Notes: a model not told the origin generated them from the sequence alone. Positions 8,142 to 16,270 are shown, counted from the first letter of the stretch. The stretch: DNA of 64,000 nucleotides from Planctomycetota bacterium (GCA_003576905.1 QEVG01000003.1:137130-201129), one strand, 5' to 3'. Made by a program: numbers and translations.

Positions 8142-8671
8142 ACCTCATTCTTGTCGGCTATCGCGGCAGCGGAAAGACCACCGTCGGCGAGCTTCTCGCC
8201 AAAAGGCTCGGCTGGCATTTCGTCGACACCGACGCCCTCATCAGCCGAAAGGCGGGCAAGTCCATTCCCGAAATTTTCGCCACCGAAGGCGAAGACGGCT
8301 TCCGCAAGCGTGAACGCGAGGCCTGCGACCAGCTCCGAAAATCAAAAAATCAGGTCATCGCCTTTGGCGGCGGCACCATCGTCGACCCCGAGAGCCGCGC
8401 CATCGTCAAACGCGTCGGAAAAGTCGTCTGGCTCCGGGCCCCCGCCGCCGTGCTCTGGCGGCGGATTCAGGCGGATGCCGCGCGCGGAGTCAAACGCCCA
8501 AACCTCACCCCCGTCGGCGGACTCGACGAAGTCGAAGCCGTCCTCCGCCAGAGAGAGCCGATTTACGAAACCGCCGCCGCCCACATCGTCGACACCACGA
8601 CCGATTCACCCGAACAGATCGCCGAGGCCCTCGAAATGTGGTACCGCGCGAACGACTCCGAGGCGGGCTGA
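8129..8671 (+). CDS. aroK: Shikimate kinase
   Basis: Phosphorylates the 3-hydroxyl of shikimate with ATP. At 180 residues it has normal family length. Visible motifs are the P-loop GYRGSGKTT (10-18), the Asp pair in VDTDAL that binds Mg and shikimate, FRKRE (shikimate-binding Arg), GGGT (substrate loop) and the LID region R-x-RPNL. The start overlaps the phosphoesterase stop by 13 bases; the GTG at 8138 is an alternative. Together with aroDE upstream it covers three successive shikimate steps. Confidence 0.94.
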   Translation: MGSVNLILVGYRGSGKTTVGELLAKRLGWHFVDTDALISRKAGKSIPEIFATEGEDGFRKREREACDQLRKSKNQVIAFGGGTIVDPESRAIVKRVGKVVWLRAPAAVLWRRIQADAARGVKRPNLTPVGGLDEVEAVLRQREPIYETAAAHIVDTTTDSPEQIAEALEMWYRANDSEAG

Positions 8672-8836
8672 CCGCGCCGTGCGTGGCCGCACATGCGAAT
8701 GTTTACCAGCGGTTTGACACCCGGTCATCCGATACGAAACCAATGGGCCGCGGGGGCTGTATCACCGATGGAATGGCCGACCCCGGCTTCCCGCGCTCGT
8801 GGGGGGCGTTCCGGCCGCCGATAAGGACGCAGACTC

Positions 8837-10288
8837 TTGGAACCCGCCGCAACCGTCATTGTCTTCGTGGGGCTGCTCGGCGCGGCGGTCGGCAGCTTTC
8901 TGAACGTCGTCATCTACCGCCTTCCACGCGGAATGGGCGTCCACGAACCGCGCCGTTCCTTCTGCCCCGCCTGCGGCGTCACCATTAAGGGCTATCACAA
9001 CATCCCGCTGCTCAGTTGGCTCTGGCTCGGCGGAAGGTGCCATAATTGCGGCATTCCCATCTCCTGCCGGTATCCCCTCGTCGAGGCCGCCACCGCCCTC
9101 GTCTTCATGTCGGTCTGGGATCAGCTTTTCGTCGTGCGGTCCGTCCCCCAGGCGTCGCAGCTCGCCACCGACTGGATGCTCGCCCTCGGATACTTCACTC
9201 TCTTCGGCTGCCTCCTCGCCTCGGCCGCCATGGACATCGACTCGTACACTATCGACATCCGTCTCTGCATCCTCGCCATGGTCATCGGTGTCACCGTACA
9301 CGCCGCCCACGGTTTGCCGCACGCCCGCCCGTCCGCCGGTTCACACCTCGGGGACTTGCCCCCGTCGATCGTCATGATCGGCGCTGCGATGGGACTGACA
9401 TGGGCCGCCACGTTCTTCATTGGCCGTGCGATCCGGCCCTCGATCCTCGCCGAACCGCCACCGGACGGCGAGCCGGGGACCGACACAAACACGGCCGATG
9501 CAGGAACCCCGCCGCGCGAATCAGATTCGCCGCCGGAAAAGCCCCTTAGCCGCGCTCCGATCCTGCTCTTTATCGCCGTGCTGGTTGGCCTCGCCCTCTG
9601 GCAGGTTCTCGCTCCGCACAAGCCGACACTCTGGCTCATCCCCGCCGGCGCTCTGCGGGCCATCCTCGCCGCTTCAATCCTCATGTTTCTCCTGATAATG
9701 TCCGCGTGGGCCCCGAGGGACGTGGACGACGCCGTCTATTCCGAAATCGAGGAGACACGCCCCCATGCGCGGCGCACCGCCCTCCATGAACTTGCCTGGC
9801 TGGCCCCCGCCCTGATCGTCGGAGTCGTCGCATTCGCCCTGCTGCGCCGCGGTAACGGCCTCAACGCTACATGGTCTGAGGCCGTCAATGCGGCTGGCGT
9901 CCCGGTTTGGCTGGCAAGCCGCCTGATCCCCGCAACCGCCGCAATCGCTGCCATGGTCTGGGCCGCCGCCATCGGCTGGACCGTCCGGATTCTGGGAACC
10001 CTCGCCTTCGGAAAGGAAGCCTACGGCACCGGCGATATCTATCTCATGGCCGCAATCGGCGCAACCGCCGGTCTCTGGAACTGCTTCTTTGGCTTCTTTG
10101 TCGCCTCGATCCTCGCCCTCATTGGGGTCCTCGCAACGCTCATCCGCGGCGCGCGCCGGGCAATCCCATTTGGCCCGTGGCTCGCCCTCGGGTCCTTCTG
10201 CGTGCTCGCGATGGAGCGCAAGCTTCTTCTTTTTTTTCAGGACGCTGGCGCGATGCTTTGGACCCTGCTGACCGGGATTCCACGCTGA
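8837..10288 (+). CDS. Prepilin peptidase (type IV leader peptidase) with a large internal insertion
   Basis: A membrane aspartyl protease that trims type IV pilin or pseudopilin leaders and usually methylates the new N-terminus. The TTG start is supported by AAGGA at 8823-8827. The N-terminal domain is canonical: GSFLNVVIYRLP (19-30), then zinc knuckles CPAC (43-46) and CHNC (68-71). The first catalytic Asp lies in AMDIDSYTID (131-140) and the second in GTGDIYLMAAIGA near residue 400, equivalent to GxGDxK. The family usually has ~60 residues between these Asp motifs and ~260-290 overall. Here ~265 residues separate them in a 483-residue protein, including a Pro/Asp-rich soluble part and added membrane helices. 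No pilus gene is adjacent. Confidence 0.88.
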   Translation: MEPAATVIVFVGLLGAAVGSFLNVVIYRLPRGMGVHEPRRSFCPACGVTIKGYHNIPLLSWLWLGGRCHNCGIPISCRYPLVEAATALVFMSVWDQLFVVRSVPQASQLATDWMLALGYFTLFGCLLASAAMDIDSYTIDIRLCILAMVIGVTVHAAHGLPHARPSAGSHLGDLPPSIVMIGAAMGLTWAATFFIGRAIRPSILAEPPPDGEPGTDTNTADAGTPPRESDSPPEKPLSRAPILLFIAVLVGLALWQVLAPHKPTLWLIPAGALRAILAASILMFLLIMSAWAPRDVDDAVYSEIEETRPHARRTALHELAWLAPALIVGVVAFALLRRGNGLNATWSEAVNAAGVPVWLASRLIPATAAIAAMVWAAAIGWTVRILGTLAFGKEAYGTGDIYLMAAIGATAGLWNCFFGFFVASILALIGVLATLIRGARRAIPFGPWLALGSFCVLAMERKLLLFFQDAGAMLWTLLTGIPR

Positions 10289-10397
10289 GCCAGCCTTCCC
10301 TGCCTGTGAAATGTTCTCCCGTCCTGATGCGAACTGTCTTCGCGCCCGGCCCGTAGTACCCGGGGGCGTCTTGGTCGCGGCAATTGCGTATTTTCCG

Positions 10398-10426
10398 TTG
10401 ACGCCGATGGGTGCATGTGGTATTTC
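10398..10426 (+). promoter_or_regulatory. Candidate sigma70-type promoter of the OmpA-like lipoprotein gene
   Basis: TTGACG (10398-10403), a 17-base spacer, then TATTTC (10421-10426). The -35 is near consensus and the -10 is weak. It lies ~85 bases before the ATG at 10511. Confidence 0.35.
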
Positions 10427-10441
10427 GTATGCGCAAAATCT

Positions 10442-10461
10442 GCCTGACGGGTGTGTCAGGC
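10442..10461 (+). other. Perfect 7-bp hairpin in the 5' leader of the OmpA-like gene
   Basis: GCCTGAC, loop GGGTGT, GTCAGGC. It sits between the candidate promoter and the start codon, so it could be an operator or leader structure. Function is unknown. Confidence 0.4.
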
Positions 10462-10497
10462 TGACATGTGAATAGCGTACATGCGTAGTTCAACACT

Positions 10498-10503
10498 GGA
10501 GGA
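10498..10503 (+). promoter_or_regulatory. Shine-Dalgarno GGAGGA deciding the lipoprotein start
   Basis: GGAGGA lies seven bases before the ATG at 10511, so that ATG is preferred over the in-frame ATG at 10481, which lies upstream of the ribosome-binding site. Confidence 0.8.
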
Positions 10504-10510
10504 ACTGTCT

Positions 10511-11236
10511 ATGGCAGGGATGTCACGCAACCGTGCTTTCCGTATCACTCTCGGATTCCTGGCGCTCGCCTTCATCACGACGGGCTGCGGGCCGGACCCC
10601 AAGCAGCAGAAGATCGACGAGCTCACCGCCGAAAACGACCAACTCAAAAAGGAGCTGGAGGAGCGCGACCGCCGGCTGAACGACGGCCTCGTCCGCGACG
10701 GCGATTCCCAGGCCACCATCGATGAGCTCAACCGCCAGCTCGCCAAGCTCCGTGCCGAGGCTGCGGCACGCCCAAAGACCACACCGGCAAAGGAAGGCGA
10801 GTGGGCCACCTTTGATAATTTCGCCATGATCTCGGTGCCCGGCTCGGTCCTGTTTGATGCCGGCAGCGCGCAGCTTTCGCCCTCCGGCCGTTCCAAGGTC
10901 AGCCAGATCGCCTCCGACATCCGCGGCCGCTACGCCGATCGCGACATCTACGTCGTGGGACACACCGACGACCAGCCCATCCGCAAGAGCAAGTGGAAGG
11001 ACAACTGGGAACTCGGCGCGCAGCGCGCCCTCACGGTCATTCGCTCCCTCCGCGATCAGGGCGTCCCGAACGAGTCGCTTGTCCAGGCCAACTGCGGCGA
11101 ATGGCGCCCCAAGGTTAAGGGCAAGGACGAAAAGAGCCGCCTCAGCAATCGCCGCGTCGAGTTCTACGCCGTCAAGCGCAACGTGAACTCGCTCGATCCG
11201 TCGGCCTCGGCGCTGCGCAACTCCACGGATGAGTAA
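10511..11236 (+). CDS. OmpA-family peptidoglycan-associated lipoprotein with coiled-coil stalk
   Basis: A 241-residue exported protein. The basic N-terminus and hydrophobic helix (about 9-24) end in TTGC, a weak but plausible lipobox, so the mature N-terminus would be lipidated. Next comes a charged heptad region (IDELTAENDQLKKELEERD and a second stretch, about 35-75), likely a coiled coil reaching across the periplasm. The C-terminal ~120 residues form an OmpA-like peptidoglycan-binding domain with SVLFDAGSAQL, GHTDDQPI, NWELGAQRAL, the Gly-Glu-W-R segment and LSNRRVEF. It probably anchors an envelope layer to the cell wall, like Pal or MotB-type domains. It appears monocistronic, with a large stem-loop 57 bases after its stop. 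Confidence 0.88.
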   Translation: MAGMSRNRAFRITLGFLALAFITTGCGPDPKQQKIDELTAENDQLKKELEERDRRLNDGLVRDGDSQATIDELNRQLAKLRAEAAARPKTTPAKEGEWATFDNFAMISVPGSVLFDAGSAQLSPSGRSKVSQIASDIRGRYADRDIYVVGHTDDQPIRKSKWKDNWELGAQRALTVIRSLRDQGVPNESLVQANCGEWRPKVKGKDEKSRLSNRRVEFYAVKRNVNSLDPSASALRNSTDE

Positions 11237-11293
11237 TGCGTCCGTGGCTGCGACGAGTCTCTTTTGACCGCCAGCACATTGCACGCGGTGATT

Positions 11294-11352
11294 CGGCGGC
11301 GTTTGGCGCGGTGTCCCCCTCGGCGGGGCGATCATCGCGGCAAACGCCGCCG
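11294..11352 (+). terminator. Long stem-loop with perfect 12-bp arms (candidate terminator)
   Basis: CGGCGGCGTTTG at 11294-11305 pairs perfectly with CAAACGCCGCCG at 11341-11352. After one G-G mismatch, CGCG (11307-11310) pairs with CGCG (11336-11339). A small inner CCCC/GGGG hairpin (11316-11328) sits in the loop. It lies between the lipoprotein stop and the HisH-like start. A short CTTTCC follows, not a true T-run. It may terminate transcription or protect the 3' end. Confidence 0.55.
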
Positions 11353-11456
11353 TGCTTTCCACGATTCACGGTTGATTCACACCGGGGTCCATGTAGACTT
11401 GATTCAGCGCGTTGGACCCACGGCCCCGAACGGCTTCGGCCGGCTCCGGTGAAACC

Positions 11457-12077
11457 TTGATCGCCATCGTCAATTACGAATCTGCACGCACCCAGGAAAT
11501 CCGCGATGCATTTGCCGGAATCGACGTTGATGCCGATATCGTGGCATCCATCGACCGCGTAGACCGCGCCTCCCGAATCGTCCTTCCCCCGGCCGCCTCG
11601 CTGGCGCGGGCCATCCGCGCCGTCCGCGACGCCGGGATCATCCCCTCTCTCATGCGGGCCATCGACCAGGGGCGCCCCCTCCTCGGCATCGGCCACGGGC
11701 TTCATCTCCTGTTTGATGTCAGTTACGAAGAAGGCCAGCATACCGGTCTCGGCGTCATCCCCGGCAAGGTCACCGGCTTCGACTTCGCCGGCCATCCCGT
11801 CGGCCGATCCACCCGCGTCCCCCACCAGGGCTGGAGCCAGGTCACTTGGTTGAACGGGTGCCCCCTGTTCGCCGGCCTGAAGTCAGGGCAGGAGTTCTAC
11901 TTCGACCACGCCTACCACGCCGAGCCCCTCGACCACCGGCTCGTCGCCGCCACGTGCAGCCATGGGATCGACTTCTCCGCCGCGGTTTGGAACGGCCCCG
12001 TCTTCGGCGTTCAGTTTCTCCCCGAAAAATCGGGCGAAGCCGGTCTCCAGCTGTTAAAAAACTTCGCCTCGCTGTAA
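11457..12077 (+). CDS. HisH-like class I amidotransferase with lost catalytic Cys and His (probable pseudoenzyme)
   Basis: A 206-residue protein clearly related to the glutaminase subunit of imidazole-glycerol-phosphate synthase. It starts IAIVNYE, with LPPAASLARAIRAVRD, LLGIGHGLHLLFD, GLGVIPGKV, VPHQGWSQV and FGVQFLPEKS in family order. The nucleophile elbow GICLGMQ reads GIGHGLH here, so Cys is Gly79. The catalytic His of QFHPEKS is Leu188, while Glu190 remains. Glutamine hydrolysis should be impossible. The TTG start gives the normal HisH N-terminus; a TTG at 11412 would add 15 unconserved residues. No hisF or other his gene is nearby. The intact frame suggests a retained non-catalytic role, for example as a binding protein, rather than decay. 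Confidence 0.85.
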   Translation: MIAIVNYESARTQEIRDAFAGIDVDADIVASIDRVDRASRIVLPPAASLARAIRAVRDAGIIPSLMRAIDQGRPLLGIGHGLHLLFDVSYEEGQHTGLGVIPGKVTGFDFAGHPVGRSTRVPHQGWSQVTWLNGCPLFAGLKSGQEFYFDHAYHAEPLDHRLVAATCSHGIDFSAAVWNGPVFGVQFLPEKSGEAGLQLLKNFASL

Positions 12078-12161
12078 TGGACGATTGGGCTGGGGTTGTG
12101 TGAGACTGGAAGGGCCTACCTGCGCACCCGGATTTGCGCCTGCGGACTTGGGCATTTGCCC

Positions 12162-13868
12162 TCAGTTCCCCTCGTCCGAGCCCGCCGCAAGCTTGGACTT
12201 TTCCTTTTGAAGGGAGCGCGCGCACTGCCGGCAGAATGTCCGCCCGGATGCGATTGCTTCGTCGGCCGTCGCGAACATCACCAGGTTGGATGCCCGGATC
12301 GCCTGGCCGCATTCCGTCGTCGGAAGATGATAAACCTTGCCATGCGCGCTGCCGACCAGATTCAGCTTGGACGCGTCCACCAGGTGCGGCACCCGCGGCC
12401 ACGGTACCCGTGCATCCTCGAGCGACGAAAACTCAACCCGTGTCATCGGCTCGGTCGTCGCCACCGGCGGCACCGGTGTCATCGGTGCGGGCATGTCGGG
12501 CGCGTCGCCCGGCCCCGGTGCGCGGCCGGCTTGCGATTCATCAACCGCGGGCTCCACGAAGGACTGCTCGCGAAACGTGGCCACCGGCATCTGGGCCTGG
12601 TTCTCGCGCTCGATCAGGTCGAGGAAGTAATAAACGACCCCGCCGACCCCGATCAGGACGCCGAACACCACGGCCACGACCGCCACGGTCGCATGGCTGC
12701 GCCGTTGCCGCGTGACGGCTTGTGGATCTTCGTCAGCGCAAGCCTGAAGCGCGGCAACCAGTTCGTGCGCCGTCTGGAATCGATCCGCCTGGTCCACGGC
12801 AAGGCATTTCCGCAGGACCGCCTCGCCCATCGCCGTCAGTCCCCTGACCTTCGAAAAATCCGGCTCCGGCGGATTCTGGTGCAGGGCAATCAGCTTCGTT
12901 CGGCTGGAGGCATGAACCAGCGGTCGCCCGGTCAGGGCGTACAGCATGACCAGCCCCATTCCGTAGATGTCGCTCAGCTTGGTCGTTCCCTGGCCGCGCG
13001 CCGTCTCGGGTGCGATCCAGCCTAGCGATCCCACCGCCTTCCCGCGGATTTTTTCGCTGGCTTCTTCATCCCGAACGTCCGCGAGGCCGAAGTCCATGAG
13101 CTTCAAATGCCCATGGTCGTCAAACATGAGGTTCCCCGGCTTGATGTCCCGGTGAATAATCCCGCGGTCATGGGCCAGTGCAAGCGCCTTGGCCGGCCCG
13201 ACCATCAGGTTGAACAGCTCGCGGGGGCTCAGCCGACGGTTCTCCTTGCGATCGACGTACTCCTTCAGCGTCCCGCCTTCCATCAGCTCCAGGGCGAGAA
13301 ACACCTGCCCCTGGTCCTCGGCGACCTCGAAGATCGACACGACCGACGGGTGCTGAAGCTTCGCCACCGCGCGGGCTTCCTGCATGAACAGCTCCGCCGA
13401 AAGGCCGCCGATGCTGCCGTTCTTGTTCTTCGAGCGATTCAGAATCTTCAGGGCCACATCGCGACGCAGCGAATCGTCATGCCCGCGCCACACTACCCCC
13501 ATGCCGCCTTGGCCCAGGATTGAAAGTATCTTGTATCGGCCCAGCTTCTGACCCACCCACCGCGTGTCGATTGCAATCGACCGTGCTCCCGCGCGCGGCG
13601 GCGAATCCGATGCGTCTCCGCCCCCGATCGAATCCGACGTCGTGATGCGCGGCGTATCCGACGGCCGCTCTGTCGAACTCGCACGCAGATTATTCAATTC
13701 CGACGAATCGATCTCCTTCGCGCGAAACTCCGTCCGACAGTGCCGGCACACCAGCTTCCGGCCCAGGAGCCGAACCGGCAGACGATACCCCTGCCGGCAC
13801 TGCGGGCACGCCACCGCCACCTTTCGGTGCGGTTCGGTCGTTTCGTCTTGCTTTAGCGTGGGATCCAT
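12162..13868 (-). CDS. Transmembrane Ser/Thr protein kinase with N-terminal zinc ribbon and Ada-like C-terminal domain
   Basis: A 568-residue PknB-type kinase. Residues 21-44 form a zinc ribbon (CPQC, CRHC). The kinase domain runs from ~112 to 380: Gly loop GQGGMG (119-124), Lys141, catalytic HRDIKPGN (239-246), DFG (259-261) and APE in IAPETA. One membrane helix follows (about 393-415), then a Pro-rich spacer outside the cytoplasm. The end (about 503-555) reads KVYHLPTTEC...TFCRQC, with His514, Cys520, Cys546 and Cys549. This matches the four-ligand pattern of the Ada-type/nuclease-associated metal-binding fold. Probably phosphorylates cytosolic targets in response to an envelope or metal cue. 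The ATG at 13868 is preferred to a TTG at 13910. Confidence 0.9.
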   Translation of the reverse strand: MDPTLKQDETTEPHRKVAVACPQCRQGYRLPVRLLGRKLVCRHCRTEFRAKEIDSSELNNLRASSTERPSDTPRITTSDSIGGGDASDSPPRAGARSIAIDTRWVGQKLGRYKILSILGQGGMGVVWRGHDDSLRRDVALKILNRSKNKNGSIGGLSAELFMQEARAVAKLQHPSVVSIFEVAEDQGQVFLALELMEGGTLKEYVDRKENRRLSPRELFNLMVGPAKALALAHDRGIIHRDIKPGNLMFDDHGHLKLMDFGLADVRDEEASEKIRGKAVGSLGWIAPETARGQGTTKLSDIYGMGLVMLYALTGRPLVHASSRTKLIALHQNPPEPDFSKVRGLTAMGEAVLRKCLAVDQADRFQTAHELVAALQACADEDPQAVTRQRRSHATVAVVAVVFGVLIGVGGVVYYFLDLIERENQAQMPVATFREQSFVEPAVDESQAGRAPGPGDAPDMPAPMTPVPPVATTEPMTRVEFSSLEDARVPWPRVPHLVDASKLNLVGSAHGKVYHLPTTECGQAIRASNLVMFATADEAIASGRTFCRQCARSLQKEKSKLAAGSDEGN

Positions 13869-14088
13869 CGGTGTGCGAGCGCCCTGTCCGCGCAATAGCC
13901 CCCTGGTCAATCATATCCCCGCCCCGCCATTCGCGAAGCGAAACCCGGAGATTTTTTGGCTATCGGGCCTTCCGGGTGGCAATCGCCCCTGGTCGCGTTC
14001 CGCCCGACTTTCCTGCCGGAGGGCCAGGTCCGTTTCCTGCCGAAAAACCGCCCGCCACTCTCCCAATTACGCGTGGAATTCAGAGCCG

Positions 14089-14116
14089 CTCCGCAGGTAC
14101 CCGTACCCGTGCGGAG
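14089..14116 (-). terminator. Perfect 7-bp hairpin 3' of the zinc-ribbon gene
   Basis: CTCCGCA (14089-14095) and TGCGGAG (14110-14116) flank a 14-base loop, 28 bases past the stop of the reverse-strand gene ending at 14145. No T-run follows. The rest of the 275-bp gap up to the kinase start shows no gene. Confidence 0.35.
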
Positions 14117-14144
14117 GCACATGGTACCCATCAGCTAAGGCATG

Positions 14145-14666
14145 CTACAACTTGCTTCGAAGCTGTTTCAGGAACCCCATCAGCACCGGGCGGGGCAGCG
14201 ACCCCAGCCCATAGGCGGACAGGTCTTCGTTCACCATTTCGTCCAAAAGGCTCGCAACCTGGGTCCGGTATCTGACAAGCTGCTCGGCAACTTCGTCAGC
14301 CTGGGCCAGCTTGCCCTGCGACATCGACTCCACATACCGAACCACGAGTGACGCAAGTTGCTTCGCCGATGGCGGCGCTGGCGGCGCCCCGCGACCGCCG
14401 GCCCCCCCGCGCCCCCCCGGCTCGCCCGGGACATTCCGCTCATGGAGCAGCTTCCACTGGACCGCCGCGTCCGCGGCCGCCTGTTGCCGCCGCCTTTGCT
14501 CCTCGTTCTCATCAAGCGGCTCGAGCTCCAGCTCGCCCCCGTCTTCGGGCGGGCGGCGGATGTAATTCACACCCCCGCAGTGCGGACATTTCCCCTGCCG
14601 TCCCGCGGCCTCATCCGGCGCTTTGACCAAATGATTACAATGCTCGCAATTAAACTCGATCGCCAC
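14145..14666 (-). CDS. Small zinc-ribbon protein with Gly/Pro linker and helical C-terminus
   Basis: A 173-residue cytosolic protein from a GTG start. The N-terminus is a zinc ribbon with paired knuckles CEHC (7-10) and CPHC (27-30), resembling rubredoxin-type or FmdB-like ribbons common in planctomycetes. A charged stretch rich in Glu and Arg follows, then a Gly/Pro-rich linker, then a helical domain of ~75 residues ending LKQLRSKL. No catalytic motif is seen. It lies between der and the kinase on the same strand with gaps of 168 and 276 bases. Function unknown; nucleic-acid or protein binding is a guess from the ribbon. Confidence 0.72.
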   Translation of the reverse strand: MAIEFNCEHCNHLVKAPDEAAGRQGKCPHCGGVNYIRRPPEDGGELELEPLDENEEQRRRQQAAADAAVQWKLLHERNVPGEPGGRGGAGGRGAPPAPPSAKQLASLVVRYVESMSQGKLAQADEVAEQLVRYRTQVASLLDEMVNEDLSAYGLGSLPRPVLMGFLKQLRSKL

Positions 14667-14834
14667 GGCAGGTGCCTCCGCCTCTCAGTCACCCAAGGGT
14701 CGCGCTGAGATGATGCCCTTAACCGTCTGCCCTATCGCCAAAACAAAGCGTTCGACCGCAATGCCGCACATTCTGCCCGCCCTCCCCGCTCGAACCGCTG
14801 AAAGCGAATGCTCAGCTGCGGCACGCTCCCGCGA

Positions 14835-16223
14835 TCAGGAGTCGACCGGCGTCGTCTCCTCGTCCACGTCATGATCGTGCGACGCGGCGCGACGCCCGCC
14901 GAGGTTGCTCTTCCTCGCTCGCCAGAGCAATCGTACCGGTACCTCCTCAAAGGGTAAAGATTCGCGGATGCGCTTTTCCGCGAAGCGCCGGTACTGCTCC
15001 CGCATGAACGCCGGATTGTTCACGAACAGCACGATTGTCGGCGGACATACCGAAACCTGCGTCGCGTAGTAGATCTTCGGACTCGCCCCGTGCTTGTCCG
15101 CGAACGGCTGCAACTCTCCCAGCGTCGTCTCGATCGCCCGGTTGAGCTGCCCCGTCGTCACGCGCTGCCGCGCCTGGTTGAACAGGCTCTGCGCCACTTC
15201 AATTGTTCCCTTGATGTTCCTCCCGTCGATCGCGGTCGTGAACGCCACCGGCGCATAGCTGATCTGCGGCAGCGTCTTCGCCAGGTACTCCCCGTAATCC
15301 TCCGCCGACGCCTTACCCTTGGCCAGGTCCCACTTGTTCACAACGAGGATGCACGGCTTGTACTCGTCCACGATCAGCCGCGCCAGCTTCTTGTCCACGT
15401 CGCTGATCGGCGCTGTCGCATCCACCAGGAACAACACCACGTCCGCACGCCGGATTGACGCCACCGCCCGCGTATAACCGTAAAATTCGAGATTATTGTT
15501 CGCGCGGCGCCGAGACTTGCTCACCCCCGCCGTGTCGATCGCCATGAACGTTCGCCCGTCCAGCTCGAACCGAACGTCGATTGAATCCCGCGTCGTCCCC
15601 GGCACTTCGCTGACGATTACCCGCTCCTGCCCCGCAAGCTCGTTGATGAACGTGCTCTTCCCCACGTTTCGCCGCCCCACCAGCGCGACCTTCATCACCG
15701 GATCCGGCATGTCCTCGCCGACGCCCTCTCCCAGCCGCCGAACGATCAACTCCAGCAAGTCCCGCCGCCCCCGCGCGTGCAGCGCCGCCACGCAGATCGG
15801 CTCACCGAAGCCCAGCGCCGTCAGAACACCCGCCGCGTACTTGTGCCTCTCGGTGTCCGCCTTGTTCGCCACCAGCTGTACGGGCTTCCTGACCCCCCGG
15901 AGCAGCTCCGCCACCTCTTGGTCCAGCGGCGTTATCTCCTGCTGAATGTCCACCACGAAGAGGACCAGGTCGGCCGCCGACAGTGCGAAGTGAATCTGCT
16001 GCTCGACGTGCTCGGTCAGATTATCCTGATCCTCAACGCCGTATCCGCCCGTATCGATCAGCTCAAAATACCGGTCGTCGACGTCGATCACCGCGGTCAC
16101 GCGATCGCGCGTGACGCCCGGTATCGGATCGACAATGCTGATCCGCTTCCCCGCGAGCATGTTCAGCAGGGAACTCTTTCCGACATTCGGCCGACCGACG
16201 ATGGCAACGACAGGCAGTGACAT
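14835..16223 (-). CDS. der: Ribosome-assembly GTPase Der (EngA)
   Basis: Essential double-GTPase needed for 50S subunit maturation; 462 residues, normal length. First G domain: P-loop GRPNVGKS (10-17), GVTRD, DTGG and NKAD. Second G domain from ~175: P-loop GRRNVGKS, GTTRDS, DTAG and NKWD. The C-terminal KH-like domain carries ATQVSVCPPTIVLFVN, typical of Der. A basic/acidic tail of ~20 residues ends the protein. The ATG at 16223 has no ribosome-binding site; a TACAAT -10-like element lies just upstream. Confidence 0.97.
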   Translation of the reverse strand: MSLPVVAIVGRPNVGKSSLLNMLAGKRISIVDPIPGVTRDRVTAVIDVDDRYFELIDTGGYGVEDQDNLTEHVEQQIHFALSAADLVLFVVDIQQEITPLDQEVAELLRGVRKPVQLVANKADTERHKYAAGVLTALGFGEPICVAALHARGRRDLLELIVRRLGEGVGEDMPDPVMKVALVGRRNVGKSTFINELAGQERVIVSEVPGTTRDSIDVRFELDGRTFMAIDTAGVSKSRRRANNNLEFYGYTRAVASIRRADVVLFLVDATAPISDVDKKLARLIVDEYKPCILVVNKWDLAKGKASAEDYGEYLAKTLPQISYAPVAFTTAIDGRNIKGTIEVAQSLFNQARQRVTTGQLNRAIETTLGELQPFADKHGASPKIYYATQVSVCPPTIVLFVNNPAFMREQYRRFAEKRIRESLPFEEVPVRLLWRARKSNLGGRRAASHDHDVDEETTPVDS

Positions 16224-16230
16224 ACCAGAG

Positions 16231-16236
16231 ATTGTA
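16231..16236 (-). promoter_or_regulatory. Candidate -10 element of der (leaderless arrangement)
   Basis: The reverse strand reads TACAAT ending seven bases before the ATG at 16223. No -35 consensus or ribosome-binding site is visible. The spacing would put the transcript start at the ATG. Confidence 0.35.
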
Positions 16237-16270
16237 TCCGTAAACTCACGAATCCGCCCGCGCGCGGGTA

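Noticed and set aside
8714..8719. Exact TTGACA upstream of the prepilin peptidase
   Set aside because: No -10 at 16-18 bases spacing; the best TACGAA is only 13 bases away, too short for a standard promoter.
10355..10380. Imperfect CGCCCGG/CCGGGGGCG hairpin as terminator of the prepilin peptidase gene
   Set aside because: Arms need a bulge and no T-run follows; too weak to list.
12096..13025. 309-residue + strand open frame
   Set aside because: Antisense to the Ser/Thr kinase, whose motifs are complete.
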